Of a stretch of 64,000 nucleotides of DNA, positions 44,696 through 54,584 are shown piece by piece. The translations under genes were made by a program, and so were the position numbers. A model generated the notes under the pieces. It searched no databases. It saw nothing but the letters and a program-made list of their open reading frames with translations, and was not told the origin of the DNA. How positions within the stretch are numbered: the first letter of the stretch is position 1; each line of letters opens with the position of its first letter. Origin of the DNA: Deinococcales bacterium (GTDB taxonomy: Bacteria > Deinococcota > Deinococci > Deinococcales > JAAFIG01); the NCBI GenBank assembly GCA_013298595.1, contig JAAFIG010000004.1, positions 108,860 through 172,859 on the forward strand, given 5' to 3'.

Positions 44696-45880
44696 ATGCG
44701 TTTTTTGATTGGTGTTTTGCTTTGCATTTTTGCTGTTTTTTCGGTCAGTGCCCAACAGACGTGGCGGCAATTGCCTCAAAAAGTCGTGGTAGATGGCAAT
44801 GTTGTTGCAAAAAACGCTCTCATACTCAGTGAAAATACTATTTTGATTTCTTGCGACTGGCTGAACAACAACGCGCCAAGTCTGACTTGTTTTTACGATG
44901 ATTTCTATGAATCTGCCTACTTAACCGAAACGGCTGTACCACTCGAGGGACGTGATGCCAGTGGTTGCTGCGCTAATTGGCAACGCACACTTACTTTTCG
45001 TGGTGACAAACTTGAGTTAGGGCGTTCTGGTTCGTTGTTTAGCAGTGCCAACATTCCATTATTTGAAATTGGTATGGTCGAAAATGAGGGTTCAGGTGTG
45101 GGCGTACCCAAAGGCGAAGTAGCACAAAACATCAAAGTGATTTTCAAAAACAAAGATGCTTTTGTGCCGTTACAAGTTGTGGCTCAGCAGATGAAAATGT
45201 CTTTGCAAACCAGCAATAACGCTGTTGTTGTTGGAACAACAGCTGGTTTCAAACGCACCCTCGAGTCGATTGAAAAAGCGGAGCCTTGGGAAGCTCGATT
45301 TGCCAGTCGGTACTTGAAACTGAGCGCTCCACAACGCTTCCTGACCGAAACGCCAAAACCGATTGCCGAAAAAGGTTCAGATTCGCTGCAAAATACTCTG
45401 CTGCTCTGGCAAAAAGGTCAGGTGAAACAATTTATCGAGATTGATGGTGTCTTTTTGACGTATTGGCAATTGCGCGATAGAACTTGGATGATTTCGTATC
45501 AAGCGCAATTGCAAAAAATTCCAACTTGGTTATGCTCTCCAAACTCGAGCAAGCATGGCAGTGTGTGGCAAGCAATCGGTGTTGCGGTGCAAGAACGAGG
45601 TCAACGTCCTAAGCTGACAGGAGATTTCAGCAAACATGCCAGTTGCCATGTTAAAACAAAAGAATACAGTCATACCCAATTTTTCTCGAGCTTACAAAAT
45701 AATGGTCTGGATGTTCCAAAGTTATGGTTGGCTTTAAGAATCCTAGCGCCACAACTTAAAACCCGTTTGTTAAAAGTAGAACCGCCAATGGTCATTGATC
45801 TGAAGAGTGGTTTATTAACCGCGAGTGCAGTACCAAAAGACTATGGGTTTATGCAGGAAAAACGTCTGCTTGGCAAGTAA
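44696..45880 (+). CDS. Secreted protein with copper-amine-oxidase-N-like domain, copy 1
   Basis: The 394-residue protein has a signal peptide (MRFLIGVLLCIFAVFSVSAQ). Residues near 115-190 (EVAQNIKVIFKNKDAFVPLQVVAQQMKMSLQ) resemble the repeat of the copper amine oxidase N-terminal (stalk) domain. Nucleotides 44846-45000 are almost identical to the next gene. No enzymatic motif is seen. Confidence 0.65.
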   Translation: MRFLIGVLLCIFAVFSVSAQQTWRQLPQKVVVDGNVVAKNALILSENTILISCDWLNNNAPSLTCFYDDFYESAYLTETAVPLEGRDASGCCANWQRTLTFRGDKLELGRSGSLFSSANIPLFEIGMVENEGSGVGVPKGEVAQNIKVIFKNKDAFVPLQVVAQQMKMSLQTSNNAVVVGTTAGFKRTLESIEKAEPWEARFASRYLKLSAPQRFLTETPKPIAEKGSDSLQNTLLLWQKGQVKQFIEIDGVFLTYWQLRDRTWMISYQAQLQKIPTWLCSPNSSKHGSVWQAIGVAVQERGQRPKLTGDFSKHASCHVKTKEYSHTQFFSSLQNNGLDVPKLWLALRILAPQLKTRLLKVEPPMVIDLKSGLLTASAVPKDYGFMQEKRLLGK

Positions 45881-45951
45881 AACAAGCAAGAACTTTCTCG
45901 AGGGGAACTCGAGATGAATGAACTATCATTTCAAATATGACAAACTGAATT

Positions 45952-47124
45952 ATGCGTTTTTTAAAGCTTTTGTTGATTGGCGGATTCGCACTTTTTTCTA
46001 TGAGTGCTAAACAAACAATGCAACAATTACCCAAAACAGTGGTGGTGGATGGTAGCATCGCGCCAAAAACTGCCCTCATGCTTAGTGAAAATGCCATTTT
46101 AATTTCTTGCGACTGGCTGAACAACAACGCGCCAAGTCTGACTTGTTTTTACGATGATTTCTATGAATCTGCCCACTTAACCGAAACGGCTGTACCACTC
46201 GAGGGACGTGATGCCAGTGGTTGCTGCGCTAATTGGCAGCGCACACTTACTTTTCGCAATGGCAAACTCGAGTTAGGGCGTTCTGGTTCGTTGTTTAGCA
46301 ACGACTTTGCATTGTATAAAATTGGTGTGGTTAGAAATCAGAGTTCAAACGCGAGTATTCCTAAAAGTGAAGTGGCTCAGGGCATTAAAGTGATTATCAA
46401 AAACAAAGATGCTTTTGTACCCTTACAAGTTGTGGCTAAGCAAATGAAAATGCCTTTTCAATATACGAACAACAAATTAACCATTGGAACAACGGCTGGT
46501 TTTCGGCGCACCCTCGAGTTCATCGAAAAAGGGGAAGTTTGGGAAGCTCGTTTTGTCAGCCAATATTTGAAACTCAAAGCACCACAACGTTACTTGACGC
46601 AAATGCCAATTGCTGAAAAAGATTCGCAAGCAATTGGCAACAACATATTAATGTGGCAAAAAGGGCAGGTCAAAGAGTTCATTGAAATTGACGGGGTATT
46701 TGTGAAATACTCGCAAATGCGTAACAGAAATTGGGAAATTACCTATCAAGCACAATTGCAAAAAATTCCAACTTGGCTGTGTAGCCCAAACTCGAGCAAG
46801 TATGGCACTGTTTGGCAAGCGCTGGGTGTAGTGACACAAGAAATAGGTTTACGCCCTAAACTAGCAGGGGATTTTAGCAAACATGCAAGTTGCAGGATCA
46901 AAACCAAAGAGTACGGAGATACCCTATTTTTCTCGAGCTTAGAAAGTAATGGTGTGGATATTCCAAAATTATGGTTAGCTTTAACAATTTTAACCCCTCA
47001 GTTAAACAGCTCTGTTTTACAAAATCCCCCAATAGTGATTAATTTCAAAAGCCGTTTATTGACCAATGACGCTGTGCCAAAAACTCATGGTTTTATGCAG
47101 GAAAAACGTGTGCTTGGCAAATAA
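45952..47124 (+). CDS. Secreted protein with copper-amine-oxidase-N-like domain, copy 2
   Basis: The 390-residue paralogue of the preceding gene has signal MRFLKLLLIGGFALFSMSA. The central domain is the same (EVAQGIKVIIKNKDAFVPLQVVAKQMKM). The 155-base patch 46102-46256 matches copy 1 with two differences, while flanks are clearly more diverged. Upstream sequences are also related, so the duplication included the promoter. Confidence 0.65.
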   Translation: MRFLKLLLIGGFALFSMSAKQTMQQLPKTVVVDGSIAPKTALMLSENAILISCDWLNNNAPSLTCFYDDFYESAHLTETAVPLEGRDASGCCANWQRTLTFRNGKLELGRSGSLFSNDFALYKIGVVRNQSSNASIPKSEVAQGIKVIIKNKDAFVPLQVVAKQMKMPFQYTNNKLTIGTTAGFRRTLEFIEKGEVWEARFVSQYLKLKAPQRYLTQMPIAEKDSQAIGNNILMWQKGQVKEFIEIDGVFVKYSQMRNRNWEITYQAQLQKIPTWLCSPNSSKYGTVWQALGVVTQEIGLRPKLAGDFSKHASCRIKTKEYGDTLFFSSLESNGVDIPKLWLALTILTPQLNSSVLQNPPIVINFKSRLLTNDAVPKTHGFMQEKRVLGK

Positions 47125-47169
47125 CCAAAAAGATGCCCTCGAGCATGAACTCGAGGGAATTGTAAAACT

Positions 47170-48573
47170 TTACTTATTGAGTGTGTGAATGCTGCGTTTA
47201 TGGGTGGCTTCAGCGACCTCGAGCATCAACTCGGACAAGGTTGGATGTGGATGAATAGTTAAGGCAATGTCGTCCACCACTGCGCTCATCTCGAGAGCAA
47301 GGCAGGCTTCGCCGATGATATCCGAGGCATTTGCACCGATGGCATGGACTGCCAGTACCAGATCGGTTTCTTCATCAGCAATCATTTTCACCATGCCTTC
47401 GCTCGAGCCTAGGGTTAAAGCGCGTCCAAGGGCAGCTAGTGGGAATCTACCAATACGCAGTTTGTAGCCTTTTGCCAGCAATTCTTCTTCGCTCGGTCCA
47501 ACCCATGCCACTTCGGGGCTGGTATAAACCACACCGGGCACCGCCACGGCATCGTTCAGACTTGGTTTACCAGCTATTCGTTCAGCAGCGACAATGCCAT
47601 CTTTCATGGCTTTATGAGCAAGCCAAACACCTTGAACCACATCACCAATGGCATAAACACCTGGAATGCTGGTCTCGAGGGTTTGTGGGTTGATATCTAT
47701 GGTGCCTTTTTCATGAAATTTAACACCGATTTCCTCGAGTCCGATACCTTTACCAACTGCATGACGACCAACTGCACTGATGATACGATCAAAGACTTCG
47801 GTGCGTTGTTCCTTGGTCTCGAGGTTCTCAATGAGAACATGCAGCCCATCAGCTTTTTTCTCATAACTGACCACACCTGTTTTACCAAAAATTTGAATGC
47901 CTTGTTTTTTATAGGATTTCTGGGCTTCCTTGGCAATTTCTTCGTCTACTCCAGCCAGCACTTTAAATGGTTCAACAACAACCACTTTGCTACCTAGACG
48001 GTTGTAAATTGTGGCAAACTCGAGTCCAATCACACCACCGCCAATACAAAGTACTCGGGCTGGGATTTTCTCGGGAATAATTAAAGCACTGGTACTATCT
48101 GTGATGTCTATACCATCCACAGGAAAGGTTTTCAGGTGATTTGGTGCACCTCCTGTGGCAACAATGAGTTTATCAAACTCGATTTCTTCTGTACCTTTTT
48201 TACCTTTAATACTGGCTTTGTTTCTCGAGATCAGTTTAGCTTCGCCTTCAAACATGGCAACGCCATTACCTTTAAGTAAGCCACTGACACCACCCGAGAG
48301 TTTTTTGACGATGCCATCACGGTATTTATTGACAGCTTTTAAGTCTAAATCCATGTTGAGGATATTCAAACCAAATTCCTTACCATGCTGGGCGTTATAC
48401 ACTTCTTGTCCAACATGTAACAAAGCTTTGGTTGGGATACAACCCACATTTAAACAAACGCCGCCCCAGAATTCTCGTTCGGCAATAGCGACTTTTAAAC
48501 CAAGTTGTGCTGCACGAATTGCTGCATGATAGCCACCGGGTCCTGCTCCAATTACAAACACGTCGTAACGCAT
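47170..48573 (-). CDS. lpdA: Dihydrolipoyl dehydrogenase
   Basis: It is the E3 component of 2-oxoacid dehydrogenases and glycine cleavage. The 467-residue product has FAD motif GAGPGGYHAAIRAAQLG, redox disulfide CLNVGC near residue 40, the NAD motif GGGVIGLEFA near 178 and the C-terminal interface HAIGANASDIIGE and HPHPTLSE. The ATG at 48573 with GGAGG was chosen over an upstream frame start. Confidence 0.95.
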   Translation of the reverse strand: MRYDVFVIGAGPGGYHAAIRAAQLGLKVAIAEREFWGGVCLNVGCIPTKALLHVGQEVYNAQHGKEFGLNILNMDLDLKAVNKYRDGIVKKLSGGVSGLLKGNGVAMFEGEAKLISRNKASIKGKKGTEEIEFDKLIVATGGAPNHLKTFPVDGIDITDSTSALIIPEKIPARVLCIGGGVIGLEFATIYNRLGSKVVVVEPFKVLAGVDEEIAKEAQKSYKKQGIQIFGKTGVVSYEKKADGLHVLIENLETKEQRTEVFDRIISAVGRHAVGKGIGLEEIGVKFHEKGTIDINPQTLETSIPGVYAIGDVVQGVWLAHKAMKDGIVAAERIAGKPSLNDAVAVPGVVYTSPEVAWVGPSEEELLAKGYKLRIGRFPLAALGRALTLGSSEGMVKMIADEETDLVLAVHAIGANASDIIGEACLALEMSAVVDDIALTIHPHPTLSELMLEVAEATHKRSIHTLNK

Positions 48574-48834
48574 AGTATCCTCCGTTTGCTCGAGATTTTC
48601 CGAGCTTGGTTCATAGTTTAACGCTTTGTAAGTGCAATAGATGTATGGCACAACTCCTTGAGGCTTTAGCCTACAATCCGCACCTTGTTTTGAGTCGTAG
48701 CAAAGCTAAAAATCAATAGGATTTATTTTGTGCCAAACGAAAAAATTCAGTCCTTATTTTTGTCTTTGTCAATGTATTATCAACGATACAAAATTTAGGG
48801 ACAGTCCGCCCGCACCAATGCCTAGAATAAAGTT

Positions 48835-50619
48835 GTGAATATCTCGAGAATTTGCATTGTCTTATTGCTTTTTTTCACACCTGTCAGTTTGGCTCAACCC
48901 ATGCCAAAACCACAAGTTGCTGTTACGTTAGCTGGTGGTGTGGCTAGAGGGTTTGCTTTTCTTGGTGCACTCGAAGAGTTAGTCAAAGCGGGTGTACCTG
49001 TTGATCGGATTGTTGGTACTTCGGCTGGGGCTTTGGTTGGTGGTTTGTATGCCAGTGGGTATAGTTTTGCTACACTTGAACAAATTTTTTCTCAACTGCA
49101 ATCAGTACAACGCGATCTGGTGCAAGTACAATTTCCGCCCACACAAGGTTTACTTGATCCTACGGGTTTTGAAGTGATGTACCGCAGTTTAGTGGATGGT
49201 GCAAAACTCGAGAATACTTTGCCTCGTTTGGCTGTGATGGTTACAGAGTTACGTCCAGCGCCAGCCAAAGCCTTACTTGAGGGTGATCTTGCCACGGCTG
49301 TTCGAGCCAGTTTTAGTTTGCCTGTGGTATTTCCTGCCACACAAATAGATGGTGTGTACTATGCCGATGGCGGTCTGCGCGAACCTTTTCCTGTTGGTGT
49401 GGCTCGAGCACTTGGTGCTGATGTGGTGATTGGTGTGCGGGCATTACCAGACCCAAGTGCTACACCCGCTAATATTATTGGAGCCGCACTGGTAACCATT
49501 GGTGCGGTTACTCAACCTGTAGTGCAAGAACAACCTGATGCTTGGGTTCGGGTGAAAACCTTTGATAGTTTGTACTTTGATTTCTCAAGGGTTTCTGAGT
49601 TAATGCAGCGTGGACGCGATACAGCTCGAGCTGAATTACCAAGTATTCTCGAGCTGTTACGGCAAAAAGGTGTGACACTTAATCCTAAAGGCGATCCGCA
49701 CGAGAATAATGCCATTAATATAGGTTGGCAGCAGCGCTTTGAACGTGGTGTGATCGCCGCTCGAGCCTTGCCAAGATCTTTCACCATTGCCCCAGCCATT
49801 GAGTTAAGCCCGAGTGCTTATGATTGGAATACTCGTCCTGGGCAACAAAATGCGTACTCAAGTTTGGGGTTGGGTGCAGATTTTTCTGGTGGCGTTTTTG
49901 GCAATTTTTCTTTTGGACTTGGTTATGTTGAACGTTTAAACGATAGCAACGAGAATATTTTTGCTCGAGCCAGTTTTGATACAAAGCCATTGAGAATCTA
50001 TGGTATTTACGACCCTGCACGTCGCCCAGAAGGTATATCGTGGGAGCTTGGACTCGAGTACGCTAACGGTTTGGGCGCTCGAGTTGCCATAGATGCTTTA
50101 GCTGTTACCCTTGGCACTCGAGCAGACATCGCATTAGGGCAAACAACTGTATCTGGTAATCTCGAGTTACGGTTTGGTTATGCGCCCAGTTTACGTTTAC
50201 AAAGCACGATACTGCTCGAGACTCGGTTTACCGAGTGGTTTGTTCGCGCTCGAGGTTTACTCGGGTTAAGCACAGGTGGCGCACAAGGTTTTAGTTTTGG
50301 CTACCATAGTTTCTTACGGGCTTACCCTGCCAATTTTACCATCAGCAACCAAGCAATTATTGCCAATCTCGAATTTGGTTACCGACTCGAGCTTCCTTCG
50401 GTGGCAGGGATTATCAGTGCTGCACCCGAAATAAAAATCTTTTTCGATTCTGGTTGGGCATTTCATCTAAGCTCGAGCCAATTCTTATGGAGTGCAGGAG
50501 TTGGTGCGTATCTGCCTGGAAAATGGTTGGGGTTCTTTCCTTTTGGTTTTGGTTTTGATTTTGCTTTTGGCACAATTGGCGTGCGATTAACGGCGTACAC
50601 TGTTTTACCAATTCCCTAA
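48835..50619 (+). CDS. Patatin-like phospholipase with C-terminal barrel-like domain
   Basis: The 594-residue protein has a signal peptide (ICIVLLLFFTPVSLA) and a patatin domain: oxyanion GGVARG near residue 33, nucleophile in GTSAG near 62 and catalytic Asp in DGGLREPF near 177. From about 330 to the end the alternating beta text (LGADFSGGVFGNFSFGLGYVERL, ..FAFGTIGVRLTAYTV) suggests an outer-membrane barrel, as in PlpD-type (type Vd) autotransporters. The start is GTG, with TAGAAT six bases upstream. Confidence 0.82.
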   Translation: MNISRICIVLLLFFTPVSLAQPMPKPQVAVTLAGGVARGFAFLGALEELVKAGVPVDRIVGTSAGALVGGLYASGYSFATLEQIFSQLQSVQRDLVQVQFPPTQGLLDPTGFEVMYRSLVDGAKLENTLPRLAVMVTELRPAPAKALLEGDLATAVRASFSLPVVFPATQIDGVYYADGGLREPFPVGVARALGADVVIGVRALPDPSATPANIIGAALVTIGAVTQPVVQEQPDAWVRVKTFDSLYFDFSRVSELMQRGRDTARAELPSILELLRQKGVTLNPKGDPHENNAINIGWQQRFERGVIAARALPRSFTIAPAIELSPSAYDWNTRPGQQNAYSSLGLGADFSGGVFGNFSFGLGYVERLNDSNENIFARASFDTKPLRIYGIYDPARRPEGISWELGLEYANGLGARVAIDALAVTLGTRADIALGQTTVSGNLELRFGYAPSLRLQSTILLETRFTEWFVRARGLLGLSTGGAQGFSFGYHSFLRAYPANFTISNQAIIANLEFGYRLELPSVAGIISAAPEIKIFFDSGWAFHLSSSQFLWSAGVGAYLPGKWLGFFPFGFGFDFAFGTIGVRLTAYTVLPIP

Positions 50620-50677
50620 CTCGAGTGGCGCACGTTACATGAATTTCAAGTAGCAATTTGTTAGACTACTCAACGTT

Positions 50678-50974
50678 GTGAGCCGCACTCAAACTAAAAC
50701 TCGAGAAAAATCGCAGACCGCCACACCAAAACAGTGGAAGGTGCTTTTGTTAAATGATGATTACACCCCAATGGATTTTGTGGTGGAAGTTTTAATGCAG
50801 GTATTTCGCAAATCCGAAGAAGAGGCTGTGCGAGTCATGTTGCAAGTGCATCATGCAGGTGCTGGGTTAGCTGGTGTGTACACCTTTGAAGTTGCCGAAA
50901 CCAAAGTCATGCAAGTTGAGGATATGGCTCGTTCTGAAGGGCATCCGTTGCAATGCAGTCTCGAGCCTGAGTGA
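50678..50974 (+). CDS. clpS: ClpS adaptor
   Basis: It delivers N-degron substrates to ClpA. The 98-residue protein has the ClpS core [20 protein letters not shown] and [20 protein letters not shown]. The start is GTG. It directly precedes clpA, 68 bases away. Confidence 0.96.
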   Translation: MSRTQTKTREKSQTATPKQWKVLLLNDDYTPMDFVVEVLMQVFRKSEEEAVRVMLQVHHAGAGLAGVYTFEVAETKVMQVEDMARSEGHPLQCSLEPE

Positions 50975-51042
50975 AGGCTTTTAGGCTTTCTTAATGTTCA
51001 TTGCGAAACATTGTCTGTGGCGAATTTCGCTAGAATACAACC

Positions 51043-53265
51043 ATGACTTCAACTTTACAAAACACAGTCACTCGAGCCATGGCGCTTGCCGAGCAGCGTG
51101 AACATGAATATGTGACTTTAGAGCATTTATTATGGGCACTTTTAGATGATGAAGATGCAAAACTTATTTTAACCAGAGTCGGTTTAGATTTTACAATGTT
51201 CCGTGAGGAACTCGAGAAACTGATTGCCGATGCCGAATTGCTCGAGTCTGATGTGCCAACACCGACAGCCGCTTTTCAACGCACTTTGCAACGGGCAATG
51301 TTGGCAATGCGAGCGGCTGGTCGAGAACATGCCAATGGTGCAAATGTGTTGGTCAGTGTTTTTGATGAACGCCAATCACGGGCTTTAGCCTTGCTTGAGG
51401 CGTTTGGTTTAACGCGTTTAGATATTACATCTGCAATTTCTCGAGGGGCAAGTCCGCAGGGTGTGCCCACAGATTCCTCGAGTGAATCTATGCCTACCGA
51501 AGATGATGCTGGTGGTGTGGCACAAAATCCTTTAGATGCGTATTGTGCTAATTTAACGGCTAAAGCTGCTAAGGACGAATTTGATCCGCTGATTGGTCGG
51601 GCAGCTGAACTCGAGCGAGTGGTACAAGTGTTATCGCGCCGCTTAAAAAACAATCCGTTACTGGTCGGCGATCCTGGGGTTGGTAAAACCGCTATTCTCG
51701 AGGGTTTAGCCCAACGAATTATTGCGAAGGATGTACCCGAAAAATTGATTGGCTCGGAGCTTTTTTCTTTGGATATGGGTGCTTTACTGGCTGGTACGCG
51801 TTTTCGTGGCGATTTCGAGGAGCGCTTAAAAGCCGTTATGAAAGCCCTCGAGTTACATCCAAATGCCATTTTGTTTATTGATGAAGTTCACACTGTGGTT
51901 GGGGCTGGGGCAGTCAGTGGCTCTAGTATGGATGCGAGTAATATCCTCAAACCTGCTCTGACTTCTAAACTCAAGTGTATTGGTGCAACTACTTACGGTG
52001 AATACAAAGCTTTTGAAAAAGATCGGGCATTATCGCGGCGTTTCCAAAAAATAGATGTACCAGAACCCAGCCGCGAAGATAGTATTGCCATTCTCGAGGG
52101 TTTACGTTCACGTTTTGAAGCCCATCATGGTTTGAAATACACGGCTGAAGCTTTGGTACGGGCAGTGGATTTAGCTTCTCGGCACTTGGCGGATCGCAAG
52201 TTACCAGACAGTGCCATAGATGTCATAGATGAAGCAGGGGCAGCCCAAAGCCTCAAATCTGGTAAGGATAAAGCGAAAGTCATTCTCGAGTCTCATATCG
52301 AAGCAGTGGTAGCAAAACTCGCCCGAATCCCCGAGAAAACCGTCTCTAAAGATGATGCTTTGGTGCTGCAAAACCTCGAGCAGACCTTAACTGCACAGGT
52401 GTACGGGCAAGCCAAAGCCGTCTCGAGTGTGGTATCTGGTATTAAATTAGCCAGAGCTGGTTTGCGTGATGTGGCTAAACCGATTGGTGCGTATTTATTT
52501 GCTGGTCCGACAGGGGTTGGTAAAACAGAATTAGCTAAGCAATTAGCTAAGCAATTGGGTATTCATTTTCTACGTTTTGATATGTCCGAGTACATGGAAA
52601 AACACAGTATCAGCCGTTTAATCGGTGCACCTCCTGGCTATGTTGGTTTTGACCAAGGTGGTTTACTCACCGATGCTGTCAATCAAAACCCGCACAGTGT
52701 GGTTCTACTCGATGAGATCGAAAAAGCGCACCCAGATTTATTTAGTATTTTATTACAGGTTATGGACTACGGTAGATTAACCGACCATAATGGCAAAAGC
52801 ATTGATTTTCGCAGCACCATCTTAATTATGACCACCAACGCTGGTGCCGCCGAAGCCAGCAGCAATGCAATTGGTTTTACAGGTGGCATCAATAATGCAG
52901 CTTCTGACGATGCCATCAAACGATTATTCACCCCAGAATTCCGTAATCGCTTAGATGCGATTGTGCCATTTAATCCGCTCTCGAACGAAGTCATGGGTGG
53001 TATTGTCGAAAAATTCCTTGCTGAACTGAGTACGCAACTGCTCGAAAAACACATTCAACTCGAGGTGAGTAGCCAAGCCAAGGCTTGGTTTGCCAAAAAA
53101 GGCTATGACAAAATCTTTGGCGCAAGACCACTGGCTCGGGTACTCGAGGAACACTTGAAAAAACCTTTGGCAGATGAAATTCTTTTTGGTAAACTGAAAA
53201 AAGGTGGCAAATTACTTGTACAACTTGCGGAAGATGTATTGGTATTTCAAATCAATGCAAAATAA
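51043..53265 (+). CDS. clpA: ATP-dependent Clp protease ATP-binding subunit ClpA
   Basis: The 740-residue AAA+ unfoldase works with ClpP. N domain to about 145 (TLEHLLWALLDDEDA), first Walker A GDPGVGKT near 208, second GPTGVGKT near 487 and GAPPGYVGFDQGGLLTDAV. An IGF-type loop (SNAIGFTGG) is seen near 606. TAGAAT lies six bases before the ATG and no SD, so the message is probably leaderless despite clpS upstream. Confidence 0.95.
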   Translation: MTSTLQNTVTRAMALAEQREHEYVTLEHLLWALLDDEDAKLILTRVGLDFTMFREELEKLIADAELLESDVPTPTAAFQRTLQRAMLAMRAAGREHANGANVLVSVFDERQSRALALLEAFGLTRLDITSAISRGASPQGVPTDSSSESMPTEDDAGGVAQNPLDAYCANLTAKAAKDEFDPLIGRAAELERVVQVLSRRLKNNPLLVGDPGVGKTAILEGLAQRIIAKDVPEKLIGSELFSLDMGALLAGTRFRGDFEERLKAVMKALELHPNAILFIDEVHTVVGAGAVSGSSMDASNILKPALTSKLKCIGATTYGEYKAFEKDRALSRRFQKIDVPEPSREDSIAILEGLRSRFEAHHGLKYTAEALVRAVDLASRHLADRKLPDSAIDVIDEAGAAQSLKSGKDKAKVILESHIEAVVAKLARIPEKTVSKDDALVLQNLEQTLTAQVYGQAKAVSSVVSGIKLARAGLRDVAKPIGAYLFAGPTGVGKTELAKQLAKQLGIHFLRFDMSEYMEKHSISRLIGAPPGYVGFDQGGLLTDAVNQNPHSVVLLDEIEKAHPDLFSILLQVMDYGRLTDHNGKSIDFRSTILIMTTNAGAAEASSNAIGFTGGINNAASDDAIKRLFTPEFRNRLDAIVPFNPLSNEVMGGIVEKFLAELSTQLLEKHIQLEVSSQAKAWFAKKGYDKIFGARPLARVLEEHLKKPLADEILFGKLKKGGKLLVQLAEDVLVFQINAK

Positions 53266-53340
53266 TACTCAAACCTTCTCATATCGTTGTGTCACAATTT
53301 TACTTATGCTTTTGTCGGTTCTGCATTTTAAAGAGTCTCT

Positions 53341-54399
53341 ATGGTAACTCGAGAAGTGACCATGCCATTTCTTGCCTTGCTTATTCTAGGCATGGGTTTA
53401 CTGACCGTCTCGAGTGTTGCAACCCCCGAAAATGTGGTCAAACAACTCATTGGTGTTGGTTTGATGATTGCGCCAATACTGGCAGTCTGGTTTTTGGGAC
53501 GGCGGCGTTTATACCAATTGACTGTGCCACTGTATGGTGGTTCGTTGTTACTCATGGTTTTAGTCAGTTTATTTGGGGTTGAAATCAGTGGTAATCGAAA
53601 TTGGTTCGCCTTACCTGGTTTTCAATTTCAACCACTCGAGTTTGGAAAATTAGCTTTTGTACTGATGCTCGCAAAGTACTTGCGCGATCCGTTTAAATCG
53701 GTTAGAGATTATATTCCAGTAGCAGCTATTTCTTTGCCTTTACTGGCAATTACTTTTATTGGCACAGGTGACACTGGTGGGGTAATGGTTTTAACTGCCA
53801 TTATCCTTGGCATGATGGCAACTCGAGGTGTGCCGTGGAAACATGTACTGATTGGCGTAGTAGCACTAGGCATTCTGATTCCAACCGTGGTTGTACCGCG
53901 ATTATCAAATTTTCATAAGGAGCGTTTAACCATTTTCCTCAACCCAGAAGCAGATGCTCGAGGCAAGGGGTATCAGTACATTCAAAGTCGGATTGCAATT
54001 GGTTCTGGTGGTGTTTCGGGTAAAGGTTATCGCCAAGGTACACAATCCCAAGGTGGCTTTGTTCCTGCCGATCACACCGATTTTATTTTTGCCCCGTGGG
54101 CAGAAGAACAGGGCTTTATTGGCGCTGTTTTTATGTTAATTATTTTTGTGGCATTATTCTGGCGTATCGCTGCGCTCGGTGGTGAGTGTATTCACAGCAC
54201 AGACCGCTTAGCCATTGGTGGGATGCTATCTTTACTTGGTTTTCAGGTGCTCGAGAATATTGGTGCTGCCATTGGCGTTGCACCTTTGACTGGTTTAACA
54301 TTGCCACTGGTCAGTTACGGACCCTCGAGTTTATTATCAACAGCCAGTGCGCTAAGCATTATCTATGTGATTCACCGCGACCGTTTTGAGGATTTCTAA
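53341..54399 (+). CDS. rodA: Rod-shape SEDS glycosyltransferase RodA
   Basis: It polymerises peptidoglycan during elongation. The 352-residue protein has about ten helices, the SEDS markers FQPLEFGKLAFVLMLAKYL near 97, GTGDTGGVMV (catalytic Asp region) near 140, GGFVPADHTDFIFA near 239 and the terminal GLTLPLVSYGPSSL. It is closer to RodA than FtsW by its short N-terminus. Confidence 0.92.
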   Translation: MVTREVTMPFLALLILGMGLLTVSSVATPENVVKQLIGVGLMIAPILAVWFLGRRRLYQLTVPLYGGSLLLMVLVSLFGVEISGNRNWFALPGFQFQPLEFGKLAFVLMLAKYLRDPFKSVRDYIPVAAISLPLLAITFIGTGDTGGVMVLTAIILGMMATRGVPWKHVLIGVVALGILIPTVVVPRLSNFHKERLTIFLNPEADARGKGYQYIQSRIAIGSGGVSGKGYRQGTQSQGGFVPADHTDFIFAPWAEEQGFIGAVFMLIIFVALFWRIAALGGECIHSTDRLAIGGMLSLLGFQVLENIGAAIGVAPLTGLTLPLVSYGPSSLLSTASALSIIYVIHRDRFEDF

Positions 54400-54404
54400 A
54401 AGCT

Positions 54405-54432
54405 ACAATCCGCCCCTCAAAGGGCGGATTGT
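54405..54432. terminator. Stem-loop after rodA
   Basis: ACAATCCGCCC (54405-54415) pairs with GGGCGGATTGT (54422-54432), 11 bp, six bases after rodA. There is no strong U run, so it may be a processing or weak termination site. Confidence 0.55.
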
Positions 54433-54447
54433 ATGAAAAGCCATTTT

Positions 54448-54584
54448 ATACCAAATTAACTTAATCACTCTCGTTTGACCAAAAAGCAGTCAAACTGTTG
54501 TTCAAGCGTTAATTTGGTTTTGTTGCTACTCCTGTTAGTCGGTTAATCAGTCAAAATACGCGACTGATTAACACAATTTGGTAT
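54448..54584. repeat. MITE-like element with terminal inverted repeats
   Basis: The 137-bp non-coding element has ends ATACCAAATTAACTTAATCA and its inverted relative (right end AATTTGGTAT at 54575-54584, with TGATTAA inside). An inner hairpin GTTAATCAGTC / GACTGATTAAC lies at 54542-54572. The right end begins in the stop codon of greA. No transposase is coded. Confidence 0.7.

Noticed and set aside
53289..53582. 97-codon frame over the start of rodA
   Set aside because: It is a different frame shadowing rodA, which has clear SEDS motifs.
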